Below, piece by piece: positions 47,875-60,021 of a stretch of DNA of 64,000 nucleotides. The number at the start of each line of letters is the position of its first letter. The stretch's first letter is position 1. This DNA is from Iris pallida (taxonomy: Eukaryota; Streptophyta; Magnoliopsida; Asparagales; Iridaceae). The notes below the pieces were generated by a model. It was not told the DNA's origin, did no database searches, and was given only the letters and a program-made list of their open reading frames with translations. The DNA lies in NCBI GenBank assembly GCA_029216955.1, contig JANAVB010003400.1, forward strand, positions 11,869,359-11,933,358, written 5' to 3'. A program made the translations under genes and the position numbers.

Positions 47875-48626
47875 ACTCTCCACACCTTAGAAAAATTTCG
47901 TCCTCGAAATTTTCTGAGGCTAGTCGAGCAAGATAACAAAATAAAAGCTCCAGAAAATTCAACAATCTCAATAAATCAATTATGGCATACAAGTAAGGTA
48001 AAACAATCAGTAATATAATTAAATACGTAAGCGGTAAGTAAATGCACAAGAACAAACACAATCACGATTAAGAAGGATTGGAGGCATATGGATCAATATG
48101 TCTCCTGAGACAGTTGTGTAGGAACCAACGTACTTGCTGGCCAAAGCTGACTCCCAAAAATGGATAAAAGTCAAGCCTCAAGGTAAGTCGGTACCAATAA
48201 CTTAGTTCAAGGCAGGACTCTACCCAGGACATATCATCGTAGTTGAAACAGATGCATGAACTTTATCACCTGTCTTAAGATACGAAGACAGAAGCGACTG
48301 GCTGATCGGGATGGACTAACATCTCTGCCTGCATGCTGAGACTGATCCTCCATAACTGGCCTGGCTGAAGAATGCTGAGCTGCCATCGGCAAAACACGAA
48401 CAAGATAATCAGAAGGATCAAGAACAGTGCCCTTGAAAGTTGAAGGACACAATATCAAATCATGGGAACAGGAATGATCAATGATCAAAACAGATATCAA
48501 GTCAAGTATCAGAGGTAGAGAATAATCCGAAGGAGATCAATAAGGATAATCGTGATTGAGATATCTAAACATGGTAACCCCCACAAGTCTGAAAATCGAG
48601 ACCTGCATGGGCCACCACTAAAACCA
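47875..48626 (-). mobile_element. Element C internal region with gag N-terminal relic
   Basis: Minus strand from 48626: TGGTTTTAGTGGTGGCCC (PBS-like, directly after the LTR), a T-rich leader, then a possible gag start at 48386 (MAAQHSSARPVMEDQSQHAG). This resembles the polar N-terminus of the Tekay-like gag. The frame soon loses sense. It ends with AAATTTCGAGGACGAAATTT and a polypurine tract before the 3' LTR. An internally deleted gypsy. Confidence 0.75.
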
Positions 48627-51600
48627 TGTTACGCCCCAGAACCAGAACACTGGAGAGCGGGGGCAGACATAGCCAGCTACGTAATCCCAAAGTACGTTAA
48701 TACTCTGAAATCACGTATAAGCTGCAAGACATGGGGGTTACTCTACAAGCCATCAGTCAATCCTATGGTTTAACAATCCTAGGTATCTCAATCACAGGCA
48801 ATTATATAAGAGCAAAGAGTACGATCATCATACATATAATAGTAAGACGTCCCGAACCATATATACATGACTGATCATGAAGCTAGTACCACAGAACTGA
48901 TGACTAGCTAGAGTATTAGTCGTACATGATAAGGACTAGCTATAGTCTAGAATACACATATCATGTTTATGCCCGTAGGCTACAATATCAAGAAAAATAC
49001 CAAAACACGAGCTAAACACGTGCTCGGGGCTAAACGTTACAAGAAGAGAATTTACATATCAGTGGAAGAATGAAGAAGAACCCACTGAGGCATTCTGGTG
49101 CTCCAGCTGGTCACCGTCGAGTAGATGGTGCGGTAGATCCTTCGGGCTCTTCTATCAGAACCTGGCTATGCAAAACCAGTGGGGTCAGACCCCAAATAGC
49201 AAGTACCACAAAGGAGGCCGAACTATGAACTTAAAACCAGCAATCATAGGCAATCAACAGGGAGAGAAAGCAATAAGTAAGGGAGGATCGAGGTTCGGGC
49301 AGTACCAATGCACTTATCCTGAACATAGGAGACAGTAAGCAAATCATCATTTAACATAAAGTAAACTGGAGTACATATTAAATAAATAGAACTGGGAAGA
49401 TGATATATGATGAGATAACCATGGGACTATTCAGATAACCAGGTTACAACCCGTAAACCAAACAAGGACCGGGGTTGTAACCCTTCGTCTGAACAGAACT
49501 TGGTTTCTCCCACCATTTATCGACAGGATAAAATAAGAAATCAGGACATGTAACAATCATGTACAAGAACAAGACGAGACTGGACTGAGTAAACTCCATT
49601 CAACATTCACGTCCAAGCAATAAGTACGGCTTGATACTTTAACTAACTAGGGTTATCACAGTCCTAGTTACTAGCCATATGCAATGAGATTATTCCACAG
49701 CCACAAGCCCTGCAGACCATCCAGGTTATCCAGGCGACATTTAGTACAATAAGGGTGCAACACATGACAGTGTGCAGGAAATGTGCCCTACTCGTCGGCA
49801 GGCTACAAGTCCACATGCATGCCCAGATAACGGGATTGCCTGTAACTGGGAAATCTCTTATGAACTACTTGTTTATTCTAGTCATTAGCCTAGCCCGATT
49901 TAATAAGACTCCCTGACCGTAGGAAATCAGGAATTCATGTCCTAGACATGATGCAAGACTAGACGGTAGCTTATACAAGTACATTCAATACAACACCCAC
50001 GGTGTCAGGATACTAATTAATTCTTGTCAGGAGTGCGCCACGACGTACCACTATCATTATCATTATTACATATCAAGAGAGCGCCATGACGGGCCACTAT
50101 CATTATTATTATTACTTATCAAGAGTGCGCCACGACGGGCCACTATCAAGTCATTCTTATTTATCATTTCAAGTTATCATGTCAAGTATATCATGTCAAG
50201 TTCATTTCAAGATTGCACCACTATGGGTCATTGTCATGTCATGTCATTTATCAAAGAAGGAAGAAATTTGCACAATTAAATAATAATATATTAATAATAT
50301 ATATATTCTTGAAGCTAAGGAGAAACTCTACAACTTTCATGTTGGGAGTGGAAAGAAATTCTGACCACAATTCAGGCAAATAAAACATTTAAACAATTAA
50401 AGTGGACCCCATGCGGCCCAAAAGTGGGAGAACATATATGCATCCAAAGAGAGTGGGAGGCCACCCATGCGGCCAGCCAAAGCTTATGCGGCCAGAAAAA
50501 TAGCTGAAGGGGGCCATGCGGCCAAGAGTAAATGCTAACAAGAAATATTCATGCAGTCAGAAAAGACAGAGAGTGGGAAGACAATAAATGCGAGCCTCCA
50601 CTTAAACAAAGGAAGGGCACGTGGCCAAACAATAAAATGATGACTGCCAGAAAAAGAGTGGCTCACGTGGCTAAAATATTAGATAGTGGGGGAAGGGAGC
50701 CTATGCGGCTCACCTTAGATTCCATGCAAAAATGCAACATGCAAATAATAATATTTAATGGCCAAAGGCCATGCGGCTCTGTTTTAAGCAATTATTAATG
50801 CTGTAAATATCCATGCGGCTCACCCTCATATTTGTTTGCATGAAAATACAATCAAATAAATAAATAATTAATTAAATAATGGCCATGCGGTTTGCTTGCA
50901 TGAAAATACAAACAAGCAACTAATATTAAATAATTTCCTTATGCGGCTCACTAAGTGGTTCCATGCGGCCAGCAATACAGTTAAATAAATAATAATAATA
51001 AAAAGTTATGCAATTAATTCTCATGCGACCAGGGCCAAAGGCCATACGGCCCAGGCAAGTTGCATGCAAATGCATGCAAGCTTGCAAGCAACTAAATAAA
51101 AGGGCCATGCAATAAATAATGCTCATGCGGCCAGAAGCTAAAATGCTCATGCGGCTCAGAGAACTGTTCTTCTTCTCCACTTTCCGAGAAGAAGAACACC
51201 ATGAAGCCATGCTTCCAAGCTCCATAAATTCGTCATCCAGAGTCCAAATCCGAACTTTCATAGGTCAAAATGGGGTAGAATGAAATTTTCTACAACATGA
51301 AACCATCAGTTGACAAAAATATACAAGTTTGACAGATCAAAACCCATGAAAACCAAAAATACCACAAAGCTAGATCTACAACAATCTACTCGGTAAAACC
51401 GAAAACTTCAAGTTCTAAAGATGCTTAGAATCATGTAAGGAAGAGAATGGAACAAACGAAATTGAAATAGTCCAACATTCGGCAAGGTGTACTTGCCTCT
51501 CTCCAATGGCTAGGGTTTGGTGGAAAAGAAATGAATGAGGGTGAATGAGGAGGGAAAGAGAAAAAGTGGCTTATATAACAAGCTCAAGTGATCTCCACCA

Positions 51601-51839
51601 TTCATTCCTCTCCACTCAATCTAAACCATACACCTCATCTCATGAGAAACTAACTAAACCAAACCAAACCAAGTCAAAGTGGAACCGAACCAAATAAAAC
51701 CAAATCCAAGTTAAACCAAGTCACGAAAACCCTGTACTTCGGAAAATTTTAAAATATCACGTAAATCGATAAATACGAAATACGGCTCAAATAAACACGT
51801 ATCCGTATAAAATATCGATACAGTGAGATGGGTCTCACA
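48627..51839 (-). mobile_element. Element C 5' LTR (3213 bp)
   Basis: It matches 44649-47874 throughout. On the minus strand it starts TGTGAGACCCATCTC at 51839 and ends GGGGCGTAACA at 48627. The sequence outside it (51840-51950) is not target DNA but a copy of 47875-47985. Confidence 0.9.
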
Positions 51840-51958
51840 ACTCTCCACACCTTAGAAAAATTCCGTCCTCAGAATTTCCTGAGGCTAGTCGAGCAAGATA
51901 ACAAAACAAAAGCTCCAGGAAACTCAACAATCTCAATAAATCAATTATGGCATACAAG
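51840..51958 (-). mobile_element. Stray internal PPT-side segment of element C and deletion junction
   Basis: 51840-51950 repeats 47875-47985, including the GTCCTC...CTGAGG block and polypurine tract. The match continues through CATACAAG (51951-51958; also 47986-47993), then switches to Sirevirus gag at CATCAG. CATAC is also the presumed target duplication, so an 8-base microhomology sits exactly at the junction. Confidence 0.8.
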
Positions 51959-52706
51959 CATCAGATTCACTGCTGTCTGAATCACCTTGAGTAGCTTTTC
52001 TGTGCTGAGCCTTGAAAGCGATCGTCTTCTCCTTTGGTGCAGGCTCTTCAAAATCTTGTAGCTCCAGTTCATGAATGAGTAGCTTACCCATAAGTACTTC
52101 GAGGGACATAGTTGTGAGGTCGTTCCCTTCGATGATTGCAGTAGCCTTCGGAATCCAGTTCTTTGTAAGTGCTCTCAGGAGTTTGCGAATCTTTTCATGG
52201 TTACTGTAATCTTTGCCTAGGGAGGACAAAGGATTTACAATATCCAGGAATCTTTCGAATATCTGAGTAACTGTTTCGTTGGGCTTCATCTTGAATACCT
52301 CATACTCTTGAATAAGTCTGCTGACTTTTGATTCTTTGACTTGAGTCGTGCCTTCATGTGTGACTTCAAGAAGCTTCCACACTTCATTAGCAGTTGTGCA
52401 GATAGACACCTTGTTAAATTCAGTTCTGTCTAAAGCACAAAGTAAAGTGTTAATAGCACGTGCGTCAAGACTGGCCTTTTTCTTTTCTTCCTCTGTATAT
52501 CTGTTATAGGGTTTTTCAGTTAAAACTCCATCAACATTTATATGAGGTAGCTTTTGATAGCCATCAATAACAATAGACCATAAATCAAAGTCAAGAGATT
52601 TCAAGAAGAAACTCATCCGTGTTTTCTAATAGGTATAATTTGTACCATCAAACAGTGGAGGTCTGTTTGTGGCCTGGCCTTCACTTGTGAATTTTACAGT
52701 TGCCAT
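51956..52706 (-). pseudogene. Sirevirus E gag, N-terminal part (UBN2-type capsid region)
   Basis: The start ATG is at 52706 (MATVKFTSEG), shortly inside the PBS. The frame has a TAG at 52628-52626 where a tryptophan is usual, and resumes as MSFFLKSLDFDLWSIV. The UBN2-type capsid core follows: ALDRTEFNKVSICTTANEVW, LIQEYEVFKMKPNETVTQIF, KNWIPKATAI, LLIHELEL. It ends in a Ser/Asp-rich linker (DSDSSESD) interrupted by element C at 51955. Gag packages RNA in virus-like particles. The frame across the reconstructed site is off by one, so another indel has occurred. Confidence 0.88.
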
Positions 52707-52785
52707 GTGTTGTGCTGTGATCTATATAACAATTAATTAAATGAATAAATAATTGTAATGTTACCTTGCTTTACCTGTAACACCC

Positions 52786-52797
52786 GCTCTGATACCA
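52786..52797 (-). other. Sirevirus E primer-binding site (initiator Met tRNA)
   Basis: The minus strand reads TGGTATCAGAGC, two bases after the LTR end ...CCTACA. This is the complement of the plant initiator-methionine tRNA 3' end, standard for plant copia elements. It fixes the element's orientation. Confidence 0.95.
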
Positions 52798-52799
52798 AT

Positions 52800-53865
52800 T
52801 GTAGGAACGAAATCGTAAAGCGCAATACTCTAGAGGGGGGTGAATAGAGTTGGTAGTGGAATAATGCTAATTAAAAATTGTTAGCAGCAAGATCACAGAA
52901 TAATAATCACAACTAAATAATGTAAAGGCAGAGATAAAAAAGTAAACGCAAAGACAGCGATGTATACTGGTTTTCCTCTGTTGAGGACTAGTCCAGTCGG
53001 TAGAACTCTTGCTACCAGTTGAATCTACTTTTTACAAAACCGCAAGTTTTCTTACGAAGTCCTTGCAACTTCTACAACGCGAGCTTTGATACGAAGAACT
53101 CGTCCAACTTCAATTGTGAAGAGTTGAATCTTCTATCAAGCCTTCTGATGACAATCACTCAGAAACTTCTAGACCGTACCGCACTGACAAATCGACTAGA
53201 TGATTGTAACTGGCTTGGGATCTGAAAATTAAAGCTCGAAAAAAACTCTTTGGAAGACAATAGGCTTTAAATAGAGAGAAGATTGAAAGTGAATGAGTGA
53301 GTTAAAATGATCGAAATCCTTCTCTATTTATAGGAGTTCCAAAGACAGAATTATGGCAGAATTTGGGCAGAATTCGGGCAGAACTCGATGAGCAAATCTT
53401 GGTCAAATCCGCAACTGCAGGAGGACCAAGTTCCAAGGAATTCAAAAATCAAAACGGCCACTAACCGAACTCTGGACGAACTCTGGCCGAGTTCTGTCAG
53501 GGTTTGGTTAGGGTTTTTCAAAATAAATTTTGGGGAATTTTGAAAACCTTTTTGGAGCTTTTATAAATACGAATGTTTTTCAAAACTAAGGACATTTTTA
53601 AAAACATTTTGAAATTATTTTGGAATAGCCTATTTGCCAGTACGACTCGGTGTATAATGTATTTCTAGACTCAATAAAATAAAAGATTACATTGCTCAAA
53701 GAAATACAGACTCGAACAGGCAAACAACGCTTCGGTCTAGAACTGAGTAGATAGCCATTCTTGATCATGTCCAAGAGTCCGAGATATCCTGACTAGCTTT
53801 ATATATCGAGACAGAGTTTGATCAATTATTAAAATTAGTTTAACCATATGACCAATGGGCCAACA
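52800..53865 (-). mobile_element. Sirevirus E 5' LTR (1066 bp)
   Basis: Mirror of 37208-38273. It carries the same TATA box (53332-53325). It is followed by the GAAGC duplication at 53866-53870. Confidence 0.95.
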
Positions 53866-53870
53866 GAAGC

Positions 53871-55121
53871 GACTAACGACAGCCTCGATTTTGATATTGC
53901 CATCAGGATCAGGCGGGTTCACCATCTACAGTAACGCCTCAGGGAAGGGTCTGGGTTGTGTCTTGCAGCAGCATGGGAAGTGATTGCCGATGCATCCAGG
54001 CAATTACGTCCGCATAAGAAGAACTACCCTACCCATGATTTGGAGTTGGCGGCAGTTATCTTTGCTATTAAGTTATGGAAGCACTATCTATACGGAGAGC
54101 GTGTGGAGATTTTCACAGACCACAAAAGCTTGAAGTATGTGTTTACACAGAAAGAGCTCAACATGAGGCAGCGCAGGTGGTTGGATTTGATAAAGGACTT
54201 CGATATTTCTTTGCAATATCACCCAGGGAAGGCCAACGAGGTTGTCGATGCCTTGAGTAGGTATCCGATAGCTATGTGTTTGACGATGGATCGTCACTTG
54301 TTAGCAGATTTAGAGAGCCTGGGGATCGAGGTGATTGTGCCAGGAGTTTAGATTCAGATGTGGGGACTTCAAATTTAGTCGGACCTGATGGAGAGGATCA
54401 AGTCGACTCAGTTCGAGGTTGCTACTTTGCGGTGTATCCGAGAGCAAGTTCGAGCAGGATTGGTGGATAATGAGTTTATTCTTGCAGAGGATGGCGCATT
54501 GAGGTACGATTCCAGACTGTGTGTGCCTAGCGGAGAGCTTCGGGAGCAGGTTATGCAGGAGGCCCATTGCTCTCAGTACTCTATGCATCCAGGTGCCAAC
54601 AAGATGTATAGGGATCTGAAGGAGCACGTATGGTGGTATGGGATGAAGCGGGAGGTAGCTCGCTTCGTAGCCAGGTGTTTAGTCTGTCAGCAGGTTAAGG
54701 TAGAGAGGCAGAGGCCAGAAGGACTGTTACATCTATTGCCTATTTCAGAGTGGAAGTAGGAGCACATCAAGATGGACTTTGTTTCTGGATTGCCGCTTAC
54801 ACCAGGAGAAAAAGACGCAATTTGGGTCATCGTAGACATGTTGACCAAATCAGCCCACTTTTTGCCATTTAAGGTGGGTACGTCTACGGAGAGGCTAGCA
54901 GAGATATATATACGGCAGATGGTCAGGATACACGGAGTTCAGGTGAGCATTGTCTCGGATCGGGATAATCGCTTTACTTCCCATTTCTGGAGGAGTCTGC
55001 AGACTAGTTTGGGCACTCAGCTCAAGTTCAGTACGGCATACCACCTTCAGACGGACGGATAGTCAGAGAGGACTATTCAGACACTCGAGGACATGCTGTA
55101 GACTTGTGTTTTGGATTTTGG
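53871..55121 (+). pseudogene. Gypsy copy A pol, second part: RNase H and truncated integrase
   Basis: It continues the frame interrupted at 37207. RNase H: the usual YSDAS is YSNAS here (AAC at 53933-53935), so a catalytic Asp is lost. Then come a frameshift near 53980, [15 protein letters not shown], and [11 protein letters not shown]. The integrase zinc region is present (H and H, then CLVCQ, 54570-54690), then MDFVSGLP and VSDRDNRFTSHFW with the first two Asp residues. The glutamate in SERT follows a TAG at 55060. Stops at 54757, 55060 and 55099. At about 55120 the coding sequence breaks off and LTR 2 begins without its first ~400 bases, so the integrase C-terminus, chromodomain and polypurine tract are gone. 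Confidence 0.88.
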
Positions 55122-56700
55122 AGTAAGTATTCCTTTATTTCTTTCTTCTTCTAGCAAAACCTAAGTAAGTATTCCTTCTATTTTTCTTATTTCTTCTCCT
55201 TTTAAACCCTAGTCTATTGTATTAGGTTATGATCTTTGTTTATAAATTATGGATGGTGAGAAAATCCAGAATTGAAGTGAATTGGAGTTTTGGAGCCGCA
55301 AGGAGGATCTACACAATTGGAGCTTTCTATAGGAATTCATCTTAATAGGTAATCTCTCCAAAACTCTATAATTTTATGAATTTTTCCTGTAGTTGCATCC
55401 ATCTAGGTGTCCCCTAGCTGTAGAATGAGTTTCGTAGGACTTTGTATTGATTTGGTGTCCGTATCAGACACGTATCAGTGTTATTGTATTGGTGTTTGAT
55501 GAAATGCCACAAAAGAATTTTTGTTCGTAATTTTGAAATCCATTTGAATAGGATTGTAGCCCTACATGTGTGTTTTCATTTTCCCAGGAACTGAGCATCG
55601 TGTTGTGTCATTTTTATGTCCCAATTGGGATAGGACACGCTGCACGAGCCCTCGTGCGCATGCCCTACTGATCGGGTGGCAGTGCGCAACATCTGTGCTA
55701 CTTGGACACGCGAAACTTGGTGCATATCTTGGAGACATGACTGAAACGTCAGCCCCCAAGTGCCATGTCAGCTCATTTCGTATCAGACTCACAAATCTAG
55801 CTGCACTAATTTCGTACAGACACGCGCGCGCGGTTCAGTCGCGTCTGATACGCGTTTCGTACGACACGAGGACACGTCGTTGTCGTATTTCAGGGTATCG
55901 ATCCTCTAACCCTAGGCCCCCTCTGGGACTGTGCACGAGCTCGACTCGTCTCGAGCCCTGTGTCGTGTCCACGAGACACGAACACGCCTGCACGATGCAG
56001 CCTGTGCAGACTGTGACTGTACGAGTATTTTTGTGTTTTTGATGGTTTGGACACTTCATGTCCTACTATGTCGACACGATACACCCTATGGGACACACAC
56101 ACACACATGTACATGACATGATGTCGACCCTTAATTTGGTCTTAATTAGGTTTTCAAAATGATTTTGTTTGTTATTGAGCCCTTCGGCTGATACACTGTT
56201 CGAATAGGTAATTATAGGAATTAAATGGATTTTTGATTGTTAAAAACGTAATTACATGTTAGATTATATGCTGTAGAATGTGTAGAAGTATCTGAGATTC
56301 ATAAGAGTTAGTTATTTTTGATTTTGGCTCATTATCGAGTTTATGATACTGTGATACACTAACAGTTTAGCACTGTTTTGAATTTCCTGAAATTATTCAC
56401 AGATGCATACCTGAGAACCATAATGAAGTCTGAATTGTAGGTACACATATATTAAACTGAAATGTATCCATATTTGTATATGTCATGTATCTCTACCTCT
56501 ATATTTACCCACATTATTTTTATCTCCATATTTATATATGTTATATATAAATGCATCCATACATATATGTTTTAACAGAGAATTCAATGCACTGTTAACC
56601 TGAGTTTAACCCTCACCTATACACTAGCACACATTGACACTAAATACCATTCATGTGACACTTCATTTACATTGGTAGTTTACCTACCTATATATATAAT

Positions 56701-56702
<2 letters not shown>

Positions 56703-56758
<56 letters not shown>
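56703..56758. repeat. (TA)n expansion in LTR 2
   Basis: About 27 TA units. The same place in LTR 1 (32541-32552) has about six. Confidence 0.9.
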
Positions 56759-56760
<2 letters not shown>

Positions 56761-57902
56761 AAGTGCATAGGATAATACTTATGTAGAGAAGACCTTACTT
56801 GAACGGGGCCTATTTTATAGGCTTGTACCATTATATCCTTGAGTTCTAAGGAGACAGACAACACAATTAGAGAAAGTAAATGAGTCATGTATGTTGTATA
56901 TATATGTGATATATTTTGATATTATATGTAATAGTGTGAAGGCCTATAGGGTTCTATAGGGTAGTATGGCCTAGTATGACATTCCTATATGCTATTGACA
57001 TTACACACATTTAAAACCATTGTTATGTGGGCATATATGATTGTTATTGACAAGCTCACATTACATTATATGTATATATATCCACTTGTGTGTGTGTGAT
57101 TGCTTGGTTTGACATTGTACTTGTGTTTGTGTATTAATATAGGCTTGCTTAGGCCTAGTGAGACTTGTTGGACTAGGATTTGGCTTAGTTAACCTAGCTT
57201 GACTTTATAAGTTGACCAGAGTTGACCAAGGGTTGACTTTGACCTAGAAGGACCTGGAATCATTTAGAGTGCATTGTAGGCTATTCTTATTTCATGTTAG
57301 ATATGTTATGACCTGTGTTGCTCTAAATAGGACTCAGATACTCCAGCTCAGACTCATATTCTCATCAGACAGCCAGGATATCAGACGAGTACATTCTCTG
57401 ACCGTTTCATACTTGTTAGAAATTATATTCTTGTCATAGTTTAATTTACTTGATGCTGACACGACATTATCATGGATTAGTACTATATGGATCTTTACAT
57501 GAGATGTTATCCCCCTCGGGTGCATCGAATACATCATGTCATGTGCTTTTCACGAACATCATGTATTCTGTGGACTCTTATTATTCATGTATAATCATGT
57601 GCTCTCATGTACTCTCATGATCTCATGATCTTCATGTATAAACTATCATGTACAATAACATAACCTGTTTAGATCCTTATGTATTAATTGGGGCATGGGG
57701 GAGTAGAAATAGTTATGTGAACAATTCTAAAGTAGTGTAATCATGTACAAACTCTTTGGTGTAATTATGTGCAAATCAAGCCGTTCACATGTCTATCTTG
57801 TACTCTAAATCACATAGTTACTTACAGTTCTCTATTATCATATATAGATAGATTGTTTATCAGTTTCTCTCTTCTTTTTATGCTTATTTCTTACAGCGTT
57901 TC

Positions 57903-58118
57903 ATGTATCTTAGTCTATCACATGCTTTATATTTCCTGTCAAGATATGAACTGCGTGAGATGTATTATGCTCGTTCCCGTCCTGATTGGACTGTTGATAA
58001 TATTACAGGTAATGAGGAGGAGTTCTGTCCTACATATTATGGCACAAGCTTAGATGACACCGGTGACTTGGACCCTCAGGAGGATCCTACAGTTGCTGAA
58101 GACTTGCCTATTGTCTAG
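57903..58118 (+). other. Conserved 71-codon ORF in LTR 2
   Basis: Same length and ends as 33695-33910, with seven residue differences. See that entry for caution about coding status. Confidence 0.25.
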
Positions 58119-58691
58119 ATTAGATTTCTAGACTAGCTTCCCCTACGTTATCTTATTTGTGTACTTTCAGTTTCTAGATATTGATAGATGTTGTATATTC
58201 AGACATTACTCTCATTTATAGCTGGTTGGAGATTACTCTTTTATCTTATCTTTACATCTATTCTCGTAATTCCATCTTAGATGTTGTGATTGAGTTGTAC
58301 CTTATATTGTCCTCCTTTTGGAGTGTATATCATTATACAGGTATGGTTATTGCTAGATGATGTGACCTAGGACAACGTTCTACCGTCGATACTATGGTGT
58401 AGGCTGGATGTACCCACTTCTCGTGCCCTTACACTGGGTGCGGGTCGTGACACATTTTTAGTGGTGGCCCATGCAGGTCCAGTCTCAACTAGTATAATTT
58501 CGTAGCGGTACTCGAATTAGAGTATCGTTATAGCCTGCAGTAGGATATAGGATATAAGTTACGGTACTCAATCACATTAGGAAAACTCTTATTAAATTCT
58601 TGCTGCTAATTGCCTTCTTTTGAAATGAACTATCCTCCTTTGATTATATCGTTTCCTTCTCAGTAATTGATTGTTGTTTTGATCTATCTTC

Positions 58692-60010
58692 ATGATGGTG
58701 GAGACACGATCGCAGCGCTCTGGTAAAAGGGATACCGTTGAGAGGTCTGCCACTTCTTGCCCGACTCAGCAGGGCTCGGGGACCACAACACCTCTTGTTC
58801 CAGCTCAGTTGGGACTGTCTACAACTTTTTGGGGTGCTCCTCCACCGGTTTCGAGGAATGTCCCAGGGGTTCAGGGGATGCCACCACCACCACCTCAGGG
58901 GACATTTGATATAGGGTAATTTTTTGCCTTTATGCAGTAAATGATGGAGACTCAGCGACGCCAAGCGGAGGATATGAGACAGGACATTGACAATGCCCAT
59001 CAGTTAGCCATGGTGGCAGTAGAGAAGGTGATTGCCCAACCATAGGAAGGGCAGATACAGCCGAACCAGTCGAACCTGCCGAGGACTTTGGGTATTCAGG
59101 ATTTCCAGAAGATGCGGCCGCGAGACTTCAAGGGTACCGAGGGTATCCTATATGCCGACGACTGGATCGAGCATATAGAGGAGATCTTCCGTCCCGCGGA
59201 GATACCATCTAGGCTTAGATAGAAGCAGCGGGCAGCCAGATGCAGGACCTTACCCACATATGGTACCAGACCGACCCCAGGGTTGGTACACAGGGGCAGA
59301 CTTAGGAGGCTTTCAAGAAGCTTTTCAAGGAAAAGTTCTTCCCCAACACAGCACTTGGTGCCTTAGAGATGCAGTTGGAGAATCTGGTCCAGGAGAACCA
59401 GACAATAGAGGAGTACGCAGGAGAGTTCTGTCGTCTGGGCAGATTATGGAGGGCCTGAGCGAGACAGCGAAGGCTGGGAGATTTAGGAAGGGCTTGATAA
59501 AGAAAGTCAAGTCCTTGACCAAGAGCAACAGAAATGCTACTTTCGAAAAGATTTTGACGGGAGCTAAGGCAGCAGAGGACGACCTCGAACTGAAACTGAA
59601 GAGTGGTCGTGATTCATATAGAGCCAGCGGCAGTGGAGGCCAGGCCAAGAGGCTCCACTATCAGCAACAGCATCAACAAAAGCCGTTCCAGTAGCAGCAG
59701 TTCTAGAGTCAGGGTCGTACGTTTTTTCAGCAGAAACAGATACAGCAGGCGCCTAGACAACAACAAGTCAGTAGTTGTACTTTCTGTAAGAAGCCAGGAC
59801 ATGTATGGAATGAGTGCAGGAAGAGGCTAGGCAAGTGCCTCATTTGTAGTTCAGTGGAGCACCAGCTGAGGGACTGTCCCATGTCTTTGGGACGTACAAC
59901 TCAGGGAGCAGGAGCCAAGGCTCCGGCAGGACAGCAGAAGGGACCATTGCCGACCCAAAAATAGAAGTTTACCCAGCTCCAGCAGTAGACCAGAGAAGGT
60001 CAGCAGGGGC
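58692..60010 (+). pseudogene. Gypsy copy B gag, broken
   Basis: Start ATGATG at 58692. The N-terminal Pro-rich region is open to 58917. The gag core follows with RPRDFKGTEG (~59115), KGLIKKVKSLTKSNRNATFE (~59490) and a Gln-rich linker. The two zinc knuckles are intact here: CTFCKKPGHVWNEC (~59778) and CLICSSVEHQLRDC (~59837), both CX2CX4HX4C. Stops include TAA 58917, TAG 59043 and TAG 59692, plus indels near 59220 and 59450. Several stops are absent from copy A. It precedes pol with no clear separate start. Confidence 0.82.
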
Positions 60011-60021
60011 GAGCCTTAACA

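Larger units (their letters stand above)
44649..51955 (-). mobile_element. Element C: non-autonomous gypsy-like LTR element, nested in Sirevirus E gag, with abnormal right end
   Basis: Two LTRs of about 3.2 kb (44649-47874 and 48627-51839), both minus strand, enclose only 752 bases. A second copy of the PPT-side internal sequence (51840-51950) lies outside the right LTR, where host gag should start. The arrangement on the minus strand is internal end, LTR, PBS plus internal, LTR. A tandem element that lost its outermost LTR explains this. The LTRs differ by about 3% in the first 240 bases, less than those of host element E, fitting a later insertion. No coding capacity remains. Confidence 0.85.
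37208..53865 (-). mobile_element. Sirevirus E (Ty1/copia), 16.7 kb including nested element C
   Basis: A copia element on the minus strand: 5' LTR 53865-52800, PBS 52797-52786, gag 52706 leftwards, pol ending at 40687, an env-like ORF 40072-38788, polypurine tract and 3' LTR 38273-37208. The order protease-integrase-RT-RNase H and an extra ORF after pol are Sirevirus features. It has a perfect 5-bp duplication (GAAGC). Without element C its length is about 9.4 kb. The LTRs are both 1066 bp and differ by roughly 4-5% in the first 250 bases, mostly transitions. Confidence 0.95.
55122..58452 (+). mobile_element. Tekay-like gypsy LTR 2 (5'-truncated, 3331 bp)
   Basis: It matches LTR 1 from about base 410 onward (GCAAAACCTAAGTAAG at 55155) to the terminal GTCGTGACA at 58452. 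The start region 55122-55150 looks like a second copy of the TAAGTATTCCTT...TTCTTCT stretch, a likely filler at the deletion junction. It is shared between copy A (as its 3' LTR) and copy B (as its 5' LTR). A (TA)n tract at 56703-56758 is expanded compared with LTR 1. Confidence 0.88.
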
